DNA of 44,619 nucleotides from contig JAQVPA010000006.1 of the NCBI GenBank assembly GCA_028702315.1, forward strand, positions 1-44,619. Direction: 5' to 3'. This stretch comes from Candidatus Margulisiibacteriota bacterium. Lineage in GTDB: Bacteria; Margulisbacteria; WOR-1; O2-12-FULL-45-9; XYB2-FULL-48-7. The notes under the pieces were generated by a model, which was not told the DNA's origin, did no database searches, and was given only the letters and a program-made list of their open reading frames with translations. This document shows positions 1-8,585 of this stretch, piece by piece (position 1 is the first letter of the stretch; each line of letters starts with the position of its first letter). The position numbers and the translations under genes are program-made.

Positions 1-133
1 CAAAATCGAAGGATTGTGGACTGATAAGCAAGTAGGCGAACGATTGTCTAAATTAGGCAGCGAGCATGCAAAAAAATTTTCCTGTGACGATACGGCACGG
101 AACATTATTGAATTGTTTAACAAGTTAAAATGA
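1..133 (+). CDS. 3' end of a probable glycosyltransferase (partial)
   Basis: An open frame enters from the left edge, in phase from base 2, and ends at TGA 131-133 with about 43 codons visible. The peptide ends in an amphipathic helix (RNIIELFNKLK), as at the C-terminus of many GT4 glycosyltransferases that act on nucleotide sugars in surface polysaccharide synthesis. Its stop overlaps the next start as ATGA, so the two genes are probably translationally coupled. The catalytic part is outside the window, so the family assignment is an inference from the tail and the neighbourhood. Confidence 0.5.
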   Translation, partial: KIEGLWTDKQVGERLSKLGSEHAKKFSCDDTARNIIELFNKLK

Positions 134-1149
134 GAAAAAAAACGAATTATTTCGATTACTTATTTAGGGATCCGTTAACTGGTTTCCCCCGTCATCATAC
201 TCCTCGAAAAATATTCAATTTACTTCTTAATCAAATAGCAAAACTATTCGGTTTAACTTATGTCTTGGGCATGCCGATCCACATGAACATCGAAGTCAAC
301 AATACTTGTGACCTAAGATGCCCAATGTGTTCTTCAGGCCAAAAATACTCTAGGCGCAAAAGAGGGCTTATGAGTTATGAGAATTTTACTAAAATTGTCG
401 ATGAGGTCTCTCCATATCTCTACAAAATAGGGCCCTTTAACCTAGGGGAACCATTGCTCCATAAAGATATATTTAAAATGATAAGATATGCGCAAGCCAA
501 GAATGTTGCGGTGATTGTTAGCACAAATGGCAATGCCATGGATGCGGTTAAAGCGGAACAACTGGTCGATGCCGGGTTGGAGGAACTGATTATTTCCATG
601 GATGCGGCAACAGAACATACCTATCAACAAAACCGTCCCGGTGGTAATTTTGAACAATTACTAAAAAACATCAGGACTCTTATGGGGATTAGGGCAAAAA
701 AGAAAAGTCGCTTCCCTTTCGTGATCATAAACATGATTTTAATGGATAACAACATTGTAGAAATGGATGAATTCGTAAAATTAGCAAAGACCCTAGGAGT
801 CGATAAATATAATTTTTCTACTTATTGGGAAATGTATCTTGGGGATTCTGTTAAAGAAAAACATACTGGCAAGCTTAAGCCGAAATCAGAAGAATATAAA
901 AACATTATGCCAAGCGTCATGCGGGTCGACAATCGCTGCAGCTGGGCTTGGAGCGGCTGCATAATCAGTTGGGATGGGACAGTAATCCCCTGTTGTTTTG
1001 ATTATAATGAGACCTATCGGCTTGGGAATGTGTTTGAAGGAGGAATTCGGAAAATATGGAACAATGAGCGATACAGGGGACTCCGGCATTTAATTCGCCA
1101 GGGAAGATTAAATCCTCCTTTATGTCGAAATTGCCCAAGAGTTTTTTGA
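130..1149 (+). CDS. Radical SAM / SPASM domain protein
   Basis: The 339-residue product has the radical SAM cluster motif CxxxCxxC (CDLRCPMC, residues about 60-67), which binds the 4Fe-4S cluster that cleaves S-adenosylmethionine. A cysteine-rich SPASM-like tail follows at about 270-339 (VIPCCFDYN, then CRNCP at the end), which usually holds one or two auxiliary clusters. The central part fits the partial TIM barrel (NLGEPLL, then VIVSTNGN). Substrate is unknown; family members modify peptides, sugars or aminoglycoside-like compounds. It overlaps the upstream gene by ATGA and is one base from the next gene, so it belongs to the polysaccharide operon. A sugar-modifying role is inferred from context only. 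Confidence 0.85.
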   Translation: MRKKTNYFDYLFRDPLTGFPRHHTPRKIFNLLLNQIAKLFGLTYVLGMPIHMNIEVNNTCDLRCPMCSSGQKYSRRKRGLMSYENFTKIVDEVSPYLYKIGPFNLGEPLLHKDIFKMIRYAQAKNVAVIVSTNGNAMDAVKAEQLVDAGLEELIISMDAATEHTYQQNRPGGNFEQLLKNIRTLMGIRAKKKSRFPFVIINMILMDNNIVEMDEFVKLAKTLGVDKYNFSTYWEMYLGDSVKEKHTGKLKPKSEEYKNIMPSVMRVDNRCSWAWSGCIISWDGTVIPCCFDYNETYRLGNVFEGGIRKIWNNERYRGLRHLIRQGRLNPPLCRNCPRVF

Positions 1150-1150
1150 T

Positions 1151-2380
1151 ATGAAGATATTGCTTTTAACCAATTGTTATCCGCCCGAAATCGGCGCCGC
1201 CGCCAACCAGCTTTATGAGTTAGCCGGCGAGTTGAAAAAACTCGGGAATCAAGTCCTGGTTGTGACCCGATTCCCCCGGCATATACCAGAAGAATTGATG
1301 CCGAAAGACGGGGACGGATTTTTGTCTCGGGAGAAAAGGGAAGGGGTCGAAATCGTCAGGATCAAAATACCCCATTTACCCCGTCATATTCCCTTAATGA
1401 GAGAGGCAGAACATGTTTTAAATATCCTGCTTCTTTTTTTGGCTGCGCTTTTATCCGGCAGAACGCAGGTAACCCTGGTTTATTCACCCCCAATCGTGGT
1501 CGGCTATGCCGCGGTGCTGTTACGCTTTTTTACCGGCAGTCGGGTTGTCTTCAACGTCCAGGATCTTTTCCCTCAAAGCATGATTGACCTTGGCTTATTA
1601 AAGAATCGGTTCCTGATCGCGGTTAGTCGTTTTTTTGAAAAACTGAGCTATCAAATCGTCGATTTGATTACCGTTCATTCTGAGGGAAACCAAGAGATAG
1701 TTGCCCGCACATCAAGCCAACCTGACAGAATTGAGGTGGTCCCTAATTGGGTCGACACTAATTATATTGTGCCGGGCAACAGAAACAATGTCTTCCGCCA
1801 TGAATTCGGTCTTGGGGAGAAATTTGTTGTCTCTTTCGCCGGTTGCATGTCCGATGCTCAGGATATGGACATAATCTTAAACAGTGCAGCTAGTTTGCAG
1901 GCTAATAACGATATCCTGTTCCTTTTAGCTGGCAACGGGCCGAATTATGAGAGCGTTAGACAGCGGGCCGAGAATTTACCGAACGTTAAGATCATTCCGA
2001 TCCAGCCACGGAATAAATATGTCAATCTTCTGGCCGCATCTGATATTGCGCTTGTCACTTTGAACGCTCACGTTGCAACCCCGGTTGTCCCCTCAAAAAT
2101 TTTGAGCATTATGTCCTCAGGCCGACCGCTGATTGCGGCCTTTCCACCCGATGGAGATGCGCCTAAGATCATTAAGGCTGCCGGTTGCGGTCTTTTTGTC
2201 CCAGCCGGAGATAAAATAAAATTTGCCGAAGCGATCATAACACTTTATAATGATAAAGAATTGAGAAAACGCTGTGGCGAACAAGGACGGGAGTATGTAG
2301 TTAAACATTTTTCCTTGACCGCCTGTGCCGCTCAGTACGAAGGACTTTTTAGGAAATTAATCAATGGACAAAACGATTAA
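1151..2380 (+). CDS. WbuB-like family 4 glycosyltransferase (copy 1)
   Basis: This 409-residue protein has the two-lobed GT-B pattern of GT4 enzymes: an N-terminal acceptor lobe starting NCYPPEIGAAANQLYELA and a C-terminal nucleotide-sugar lobe with VSFAGCMSDAQ, LLAGNGP and SIMSSGRPLIAA. The segment NVQDLFPQSMIDLGLL is typical of the WbuB/FnlL-like subgroup, which transfers amino sugars onto lipid-linked intermediates at the cytoplasmic membrane. It is a clear paralogue of the gene at 8586 (same segment, NIQDLYPQTVIDLGLL). The donor sugar cannot be read from the sequence. Its 3' end overlaps the DUF362 gene by 17 nt, so coupling is likely. Confidence 0.9.
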   Translation: MKILLLTNCYPPEIGAAANQLYELAGELKKLGNQVLVVTRFPRHIPEELMPKDGDGFLSREKREGVEIVRIKIPHLPRHIPLMREAEHVLNILLLFLAALLSGRTQVTLVYSPPIVVGYAAVLLRFFTGSRVVFNVQDLFPQSMIDLGLLKNRFLIAVSRFFEKLSYQIVDLITVHSEGNQEIVARTSSQPDRIEVVPNWVDTNYIVPGNRNNVFRHEFGLGEKFVVSFAGCMSDAQDMDIILNSAASLQANNDILFLLAGNGPNYESVRQRAENLPNVKIIPIQPRNKYVNLLAASDIALVTLNAHVATPVVPSKILSIMSSGRPLIAAFPPDGDAPKIIKAAGCGLFVPAGDKIKFAEAIITLYNDKELRKRCGEQGREYVVKHFSLTACAAQYEGLFRKLINGQND

Positions 2381-3338
2381 GTTATTTATAAAGAAATCCG
2401 CGTGTACGCAAGCCGATCTGGCCGAGGCATTTGATTGGATTAGGCTGAATCGGGAAGTGAAGCCAGGTGATCTCGTCCTGTTAAAGCCGAATTTGACCTA
2501 CCCGAAATATAAACCAGGCGTGACCACATCCCCGCCAGTGTTAGAAGCCACGATCAAATTACTGAGGGACCTGGGGGCCAAAATTGTAGTCGGCGAATCC
2601 GATGGCGGCTACAACTCTTACGAAGTCAAAGATGCTTATCATGATTTTGGGCTTTATGAACTGGAAAGAAGATACGGCATTAAGATTGTTAATTTTTCAG
2701 CCGATAAAACCAGCTGGCGGTATTTAACGATTAATAAATATGCCAAACAGTTCCAGGTCGAATATCCGGCCTTGCTGGAAGAATGCGACCATTTTATAAC
2801 TTTGCCAGTCCCCAAAGTACACGCCATGACAGGTATAAGCCTTTCCTACAAAAATCAATGGGGTTGTGTTCCCAATACAATGCGACTCCGCTATCATCCA
2901 ATCTTTAACGAAGCAATATTTGCAATTAACCAGATACCAAAAAGCAAATTTACGATCATTGATGGGGCTTATGGTTTGACTCGGAGCGGGCCAATGGTTG
3001 GGGACGCTTTTAATCTCGGCTGGCTCCTGGCGGCTAACAATTTTGAAGCCGCCGACCTGGTAGCCAGTCGATTGATGAAGGTTGAGTTAAGACGCATCAC
3101 TCACTATAGAAAAGTATTTAAAGCCGGCTTAGTGCCGGACTTGGCAATGGTGTTATTTAATCAGGACTACCGACCTTTGATCTCTGATCGTTTTTATCTG
3201 AAACGGGACATCTGGAATTATTTAGCCCTGGCCGCTTGGCTCCATCCGACGATTAATCATTTCTTCTATGAGTCATGCGCAGCTGACCTGTTACATAAAA
3301 TAATGTATACTTTTCGTAAAAGGCCGATTAGTGACTAA
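2364..3338 (+). CDS. DUF362 domain protein
   Basis: This 324-residue protein matches the DUF362 pattern: VLLKPNLTYP near residue 35, TSPPVLEATIKLLRDLGA, GESDGG, then a core with LPVPKVHAMTGISLSYKNQWG. DUF362 proteins often carry a ferredoxin domain; none is visible here (no CxxCxxC), so this is a stand-alone DUF362 module. The biochemical role of the family is not established. The start codon lies inside the end of the upstream glycosyltransferase, with a weak purine-rich site before it. Its place inside a polysaccharide operon next to a radical SAM protein is the best hint to function. Confidence 0.85.
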   Translation: MDKTIKLFIKKSACTQADLAEAFDWIRLNREVKPGDLVLLKPNLTYPKYKPGVTTSPPVLEATIKLLRDLGAKIVVGESDGGYNSYEVKDAYHDFGLYELERRYGIKIVNFSADKTSWRYLTINKYAKQFQVEYPALLEECDHFITLPVPKVHAMTGISLSYKNQWGCVPNTMRLRYHPIFNEAIFAINQIPKSKFTIIDGAYGLTRSGPMVGDAFNLGWLLAANNFEAADLVASRLMKVELRRITHYRKVFKAGLVPDLAMVLFNQDYRPLISDRFYLKRDIWNYLALAAWLHPTINHFFYESCAADLLHKIMYTFRKRPISD

Positions 3339-3355
3339 TTGGAAAGGGAGTAAAG

Positions 3356-5512
3356 ATGAAACAAGTAATTCAAAATTATAAAACCGGCGAATTAAGCATT
3401 GTTGATGTGCCTGCGCCTCAAGTCAAGCCCGGGGGCGTATTAGTCAGAACAATAAACTCTGCCGTCAGCGTTGGGACGGAAAAATTAATGGTTAACTTAG
3501 CCCAGCAAAAGCTGTTGGGTAAAGCCCTATCGCGCCCTGATTTAGTAAAACGACTGATTGATAAGGTTAAAAACGAGGGTTTAATGGAAGCATACCAAGC
3601 GGTCAAAGGAAGAATGGAAACTGCACAGCCGCTCGGCTATAGTTCCGCTGGAGAAGTGATTGCTGTCGGAGATGGGGTTGATGAATTTAAGATTGGAGAT
3701 AAAGTGGCGTGTGGCAGTGACATGTTTGCGACTCATTCCGAGATAACCTGGGTGCCAAAAAATGACTGCGTTAAGATCCCGGATAATGTTTCCTACGAAG
3801 AAGCGGCTTTTGCTTATATTGCGGCGATTGCCATCAATGCAATTCGCTGCGGGAATCTTTCTTTTGGATCTAAAGTTGCCGTAATCGGTTTGGGATTACT
3901 TGGACAAATTGCGGTTCAAGTCCTTAATGCCTGGGGCTGCGAAGTTTTCGGTTATGATTTAGATGACCGTAAAACTCAACTCGCGATCGATTTAGGCGCC
4001 AGTGATGCCGTTTCTGATCGAAATGAAGCGCTTAATATAACTAAGCTGCTTACCAACGGACATGGGTTTGATGCTACAATCATTATGGCCTCAACCCCAA
4101 GCAACGCTCCGATAGAACTATCCGCGGAAATCACCAGGGAAAGGGGGACGGTCGTGGCCTGCGGCCTGATCAAGCTCGATGTGCCGCGCAATGTCTTCTT
4201 TGAGAAAGAATTAGCGCTAATAGTTTCGCGTGCCACGGGTCCGGGGAAATTTGATTATGCTTGGGAATTTAAAGGGGTTCATTACCCACTTTCTTTGGTT
4301 CGCTGGACTCAAGCCACGAATATGGCAGAATACCTGAATCTACTGGCAAAGGGGAAGTTTTCATTGAAGAAAGTGATTACTCATCGGTTTCTGATCACTG
4401 AAGCCTTAAATGCATATGATTTGCTGTTAGGCAAAGAGCATCAATATTATCTTGGAGTCTTACTTAATTACCCGACCAAGGCATCGATCGAGCGAAAAAT
4501 TGTTGTCAATTATAAAGCAGATGTTGCCTCCGAAATTCCGGTAGTGGGCATGATTGGGGCTGGTCTTTTTTCCAACGTAACAATATTGCCTTGTTTAAAA
4601 AAGATTCCTGAAGTTGCTCTGCGTGGTGTAGCCACTGCAACCGGCTCATCCGGACGCAATGCAGCCAAGCAATTCGGATTTGAATATTGCACAACTGATT
4701 ATCAGGAAATACTCAATGACTCAAAGATTAATACGGTTATTATCGCAACTCGGCACGATCTTCATTGCCAAATGATAGTCGAATCCTTAAATGCGGGTAA
4801 AGACGTTTTTGCCGAAAAACCATTAGCCATGACCCGAGAAGAGGTTAAACAAATCAGTGACGCCTATCGAAAAAATGGCAAACGGCTGATGGTCGGTTTC
4901 AATCGCCGATTTTCCCCATTTGCAATTAAAGCCAAAGAATTGATGGGCGAAGTTGGTGCGATCACCGTCAATTGTCGGGTCAATGCCGGGTTCGTACCCA
5001 AATCACATTGGACATTGAACAAAGAGGGGGGAGGGAGAGTAATTGGTGAAATGTGCCATTTCATCGATTCAATTCAATATGCCACCTCATCACTGCCAGA
5101 GCGGGTATATGCAGAAACAATCTCTTCAAACAATGATCAAGTAACCAATGAAGACAATATTGCCGTGACGCTTAAAATGAAGAACGGTTCAATGGCAACG
5201 CTGCTTTACACTTCGGTGGGACACAAAGGGATCCCGAGGGAACGGATCGAAGTTTTTGGCAATAATCAGAGTTATGTCATCGACAACTTTACTGATTTGC
5301 TTTTTATTCGTGATGGCAAGCGGGAAAAAATGCGGCGCTGGAACATTGACCGTGGCCATCAAAATGAATTTGCGGTATTTTTCAACTCAATTAAAAAAGG
5401 CACGCCTCTGCCGGTAGATTTTGTAGAATACGTTTACACCACTTTAACCACTCTGGCAATTATGGAATCACTTAAATCCGGCCAGCCGGTTACTATCGGA
5501 TCCGTGGAATAA
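3356..5512 (+). CDS. Two-domain oxidoreductase: zinc-type alcohol dehydrogenase fused to Gfo/Idh/MocA
   Basis: The 718-residue protein joins two dehydrogenase modules. Residues about 1-370 are a medium-chain dehydrogenase/reductase with a Rossmann motif (AVIGLGLLGQIAVQ). From about 390 a Gfo/Idh/MocA oxidoreductase begins with VVGMIGAGLFSN and has the family lysine motif AEKPLAMT, followed by the C-terminal sheet domain (GGGRVIGEMCHFID). Such two-domain proteins are common in exopolysaccharide loci and probably oxidise or epimerise a sugar or sugar nucleotide with NAD(P). It is preceded by a good ribosome site (AAAGGGAG). A substrate cannot be assigned. The length fits the fused family, so the fusion is genuine. 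Confidence 0.9.
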   Translation: MKQVIQNYKTGELSIVDVPAPQVKPGGVLVRTINSAVSVGTEKLMVNLAQQKLLGKALSRPDLVKRLIDKVKNEGLMEAYQAVKGRMETAQPLGYSSAGEVIAVGDGVDEFKIGDKVACGSDMFATHSEITWVPKNDCVKIPDNVSYEEAAFAYIAAIAINAIRCGNLSFGSKVAVIGLGLLGQIAVQVLNAWGCEVFGYDLDDRKTQLAIDLGASDAVSDRNEALNITKLLTNGHGFDATIIMASTPSNAPIELSAEITRERGTVVACGLIKLDVPRNVFFEKELALIVSRATGPGKFDYAWEFKGVHYPLSLVRWTQATNMAEYLNLLAKGKFSLKKVITHRFLITEALNAYDLLLGKEHQYYLGVLLNYPTKASIERKIVVNYKADVASEIPVVGMIGAGLFSNVTILPCLKKIPEVALRGVATATGSSGRNAAKQFGFEYCTTDYQEILNDSKINTVIIATRHDLHCQMIVESLNAGKDVFAEKPLAMTREEVKQISDAYRKNGKRLMVGFNRRFSPFAIKAKELMGEVGAITVNCRVNAGFVPKSHWTLNKEGGGRVIGEMCHFIDSIQYATSSLPERVYAETISSNNDQVTNEDNIAVTLKMKNGSMATLLYTSVGHKGIPRERIEVFGNNQSYVIDNFTDLLFIRDGKREKMRRWNIDRGHQNEFAVFFNSIKKGTPLPVDFVEYVYTTLTTLAIMESLKSGQPVTIGSVE

Positions 5513-5529
5513 ATTAAGGGAGCTGTAAA

Positions 5530-5721
5530 ATGTTGATTATAATAACCTTGCTGCTGTTATTTTCTTTTGCTGTTATGCCGGCCGAAGCCTATTTAGACCC
5601 CGGAACAGGCAGTTATATTTTTCAAATCGCCGCCGCTTTTCTTCTCAGCGGATTGTTATTATGGAAGCAATTCTGGAGGAAAGCCATTAATCTCCTAGGT
5701 CGATTATTTAAAATCAAATAG
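5530..5721 (+). CDS. Small DPGTGS membrane protein
   Basis: A 63-residue protein with an N-terminal hydrophobic helix resembling a signal peptide (ending around PAEA), then AYLDPGTGSYIFQ, a second hydrophobic helix, and a basic tail (KQFWRKAINLLGRLFKIK). It has a good upstream site (AAGGGAGCTG). I do not recognise a named family, but short proteins with a YLDPGxGS motif occur beside membrane sulfatase-like genes in other bacteria, as here. Only two bases separate it from the methyltransferase. The likely location is the inner membrane with the glycine-rich motif outside; the function is unknown. Confidence 0.75.
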   Translation: MLIIITLLLLFSFAVMPAEAYLDPGTGSYIFQIAAAFLLSGLLLWKQFWRKAINLLGRLFKIK

Positions 5722-5723
5722 TA

Positions 5724-7106
5724 ATGGAATCGTCACAACTTCAGAGCTCTTGGCGGGACCCCAATGGTTTTGTCTTTCGACAAAATGGAGTAATCTATCG
5801 TCAAATCAACAAATCATATGCAGCTGATTACCGCTTATTCCTGAGCTCCGGTCTCTATAATGAATTAACAGAGCATGGACTGCTGATTAGTCATGAATCG
5901 GCGAAAGTCGCACCCGTCACACCGGATAGTTCTTATCAAGTGATTAAGCCAGAACAAATACCCTTTATTTCCTACCCTTATGAATGGTGTTTTAGTCAAT
6001 TAAAGTCGGCAGCGTTAACTACCTTAAAAATTGAGCAAAGCGCGCTCAAGCACGGCTTGACACTCAAAGACGCCAGCGCCTATAATATCCAATTTTTCCG
6101 AGGACGACCCATCTTAATTGATACCCTTTCTTTTGAACAATATCACGAGGATCAACCCTGGACGGCTTATCGTCAATTTTGCCAACATTTCTTGGGCCCG
6201 TTAGCCTTGATGTCTTATCGCGATGTTCGCCTTGGGAAATTGCTTCAAGTATTTATCGATGGTTTACCGCTTGATCTGGCACACAAACTACTTCCCGTTC
6301 GAGCTTATGCGCGGTTGTCGTTTCTCCTGCATATTAAGCTCCACGCTAAGGCGCAAGAAAAGTATTCCGGTCGCAAACAATTATTACACCATCGGCAAAA
6401 ATACAGTCGACTGGCAAGATTTGGTTTAGTGGATAATTTATGCTCGGCAATTGATAGTTTAAAGTGGCGTCCGCCAAAAACGACTTGGGGGAATTATTAT
6501 GCTGAGCATAATTATTCTGCCGTGGCAATGCGGGCCAAGAAGAATTTAGTTGAAGATTTTATTAAGCGGGTCAAGCCGCATTCGGTTTGGGATCTTGGCG
6601 CAAACACTGGCGAATTTAGTCGGCTGGCTTCCGCAGCCGGCATTCACACCATCGGCTTTGACAATGACCCCGCCGCGGTTGAGAGAGCCTATTTAACGGC
6701 CGTGGCTGATAAAGATATCAATTTTTTGCCTTTGGTCCTTGATCTCTTTAATCCCAGTCCAGGGTTGGGATGGGCACATCAAGAAAGGGATTCTCTTATC
6801 AAACGCGGACCAGCAGATTTGGTGCTGGCTTTAGCATTAGTTCATCATCTGGCAATTGGGAATAATCTCTCTTTTAATTCAATTGCTAGTTTTCTGGCCA
6901 TGCTTGGTCGTTGGCTGATTATTGAGTTCGTGCCAAAAACTGATTCGCAGATAATGAAAATGCTGCTTTTCAGGAAAGATATTTTTAGTGATTATAATCT
7001 AGCCAATTTTGAACAAGATTTCCGGTTTTTTTTTACAATTGAGGCTCGTTCGGTAATCCCGGATTCCGGAAGAATACTATATTTAATGAGAAACAAAAAC
7101 ATATGA
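5724..7106 (+). CDS. Class I SAM-dependent methyltransferase with NoeA-like N-terminal domain
   Basis: The 460-residue protein has a large N-terminal region (about 1-260, with LKDASAYNIQFFRGRPILID) and a C-terminal Rossmann methyltransferase fold. The SAM-binding glycine motif is VWDLGANTGEFS at about 290, followed by the acidic strand end IGFDNDP and the later ADLVLALALVHH. The N-terminal region resembles NoeA-type nodulation and host-specificity proteins and has a kinase-like stretch. It probably methylates a surface glycan. It sits between the DPGTGS protein and the sulfatase-like gene, whose start overlaps it by ATGA. Confidence 0.8.
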   Translation: MESSQLQSSWRDPNGFVFRQNGVIYRQINKSYAADYRLFLSSGLYNELTEHGLLISHESAKVAPVTPDSSYQVIKPEQIPFISYPYEWCFSQLKSAALTTLKIEQSALKHGLTLKDASAYNIQFFRGRPILIDTLSFEQYHEDQPWTAYRQFCQHFLGPLALMSYRDVRLGKLLQVFIDGLPLDLAHKLLPVRAYARLSFLLHIKLHAKAQEKYSGRKQLLHHRQKYSRLARFGLVDNLCSAIDSLKWRPPKTTWGNYYAEHNYSAVAMRAKKNLVEDFIKRVKPHSVWDLGANTGEFSRLASAAGIHTIGFDNDPAAVERAYLTAVADKDINFLPLVLDLFNPSPGLGWAHQERDSLIKRGPADLVLALALVHHLAIGNNLSFNSIASFLAMLGRWLIIEFVPKTDSQIMKMLLFRKDIFSDYNLANFEQDFRFFFTIEARSVIPDSGRILYLMRNKNI

Positions 7107-8584
7107 ACAAAAAACTGATTGTTTATCCCTTTTTGTTCGCCATGTATCCCAGCCTGTTCCTTTATGCCAATAATTTTCGGGAGGTTGATTTAACCGCCCT
7201 TTTTTTACCGATCGTTTTTTCGCTCTTGGGCACACTTCTAATTTGGTGGTTACTGTATATTATCAACCATGACTTTGAAAAAAGCGCTTTTATAACAACA
7301 CTGATAATAGTATTCTTTTTTTCTTATGGCCATTTTTCCAGCTTGATTATGGGCCTTAAATTAGGGGAATTTGTTTTATTAAGGAATCGTTATCGTGCTG
7401 TAATCTATTTGGTTTTTTTTCTGTTTGCCTGTTTTTGGGCCGTTTGTAAATTTGATAAAATCAGGCGTTTCAAAGAGTGGCTTAATTTGGCGGCCTTTAT
7501 CATCATTATGTTTTTGCTGATTAATCTTATCGGACAAAAGCTGGCTAGGGTAAAGATCGACGAATCGAGACAATCTTCGGGTGGAGCTAAAATAATCGCA
7601 ACGGCAAATCAGCCTGACATTTATTACTTAATTCTTGACGGGTACGCCCGGCGTGATGTTCAGCAGGAAATTTTTGGCGTGGCCTATGATGCTTTGTTCT
7701 CTTATCTCCGCAATAAAAAATTCTACCTAGCCACGCAAAGCACCAGTAATTATGCCATGACTTCTTTATCTCTAACATCATCTTTAAATATGAAATATTT
7801 TCTCTCGTCCGAAGAATTTATGCAGCGCAACACTCAAGAAAATGAAGTTGAGAATCAGCTGCGCCGGCATGGATATAAAATTTATGGTTTAGAAGCTGGC
7901 GTGATGACCGAAAAAAACGTCAAATCATCAAAAAGGGGGATATCGAACAGTTCTTTTTGGCTGATGATTATCAACACAACAATGGTGGAGATGGTTGCGC
8001 ACCGGCTTAATTTGTATGCGCCAGTGATCCGTGCTGAAGTGTTAGGCGCTTATAACCAACTGGAAAAGGTCGTCCCCAAGACAGGACCTAAATTTGTTTT
8101 TGTTCGCATCCCTTCTCCTCATCCACCATATATTTTCAATCGCCACGGGGCCGCGGTTAATACTGTCAAATTTAAAGCCTGTGGTGACGTTTGGAAAACC
8201 AGTTGGGATGATAAAACGGCTTATTATGAGCAATTGAATTTTATCTCAGACCGCACTATCCAATCACTAAATTATATTTTATCCAATTCTAAGCGACAGC
8301 CGATAATCATAGTTCAATCGGATCATGGTCCGCAATTTTCTGATGAGAAAAACGGCTTTTATCGCAAACGAATGGGGATACTGAACGCTTATTACTTACC
8401 GCCTGGGATCAAAAAAAGACTTTACCAAACAATTACACCGGTTAATTCTTTTCGCTTGGTTTTAAGCGAGATTATTGGCTTGAAATATCCACTATTGCCC
8501 GATTATAATTACTTTTCCACCATGGAGCGCCCATATGATTTTCATCGAATTAAGGATATTAATCAATCAGGGAGAATAGAGTAA
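7103..8584 (+). CDS. Membrane sulfatase-like / phosphoglycerol-transferase-like protein
   Basis: This 493-residue protein starts with about five transmembrane helices (residues 1-150, beginning KLIVYPFLFAMYPSLFLYAN), then an extracytoplasmic alkaline-phosphatase-superfamily domain. PDIYYLILDGYAR supplies the first metal aspartate, AMTSLSLTSSLN should contain the nucleophile, SPHPPY supplies a histidine and QSDHGPQF supplies the Asp-His metal pair. The layout is like LtaS/OpgB enzymes, which transfer phosphoglycerol or phosphoethanolamine, rather than secreted sulfatases. No CxPxR sulfatase signature is seen. It likely decorates the polymer made by this locus on the outer face of the inner membrane. 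Confidence 0.85.
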   Translation: MNKKLIVYPFLFAMYPSLFLYANNFREVDLTALFLPIVFSLLGTLLIWWLLYIINHDFEKSAFITTLIIVFFFSYGHFSSLIMGLKLGEFVLLRNRYRAVIYLVFFLFACFWAVCKFDKIRRFKEWLNLAAFIIIMFLLINLIGQKLARVKIDESRQSSGGAKIIATANQPDIYYLILDGYARRDVQQEIFGVAYDALFSYLRNKKFYLATQSTSNYAMTSLSLTSSLNMKYFLSSEEFMQRNTQENEVENQLRRHGYKIYGLEAGVMTEKNVKSSKRGISNSSFWLMIINTTMVEMVAHRLNLYAPVIRAEVLGAYNQLEKVVPKTGPKFVFVRIPSPHPPYIFNRHGAAVNTVKFKACGDVWKTSWDDKTAYYEQLNFISDRTIQSLNYILSNSKRQPIIIVQSDHGPQFSDEKNGFYRKRMGILNAYYLPPGIKKRLYQTITPVNSFRLVLSEIIGLKYPLLPDYNYFSTMERPYDFHRIKDINQSGRIE

Positions 8585-8585
8585 A

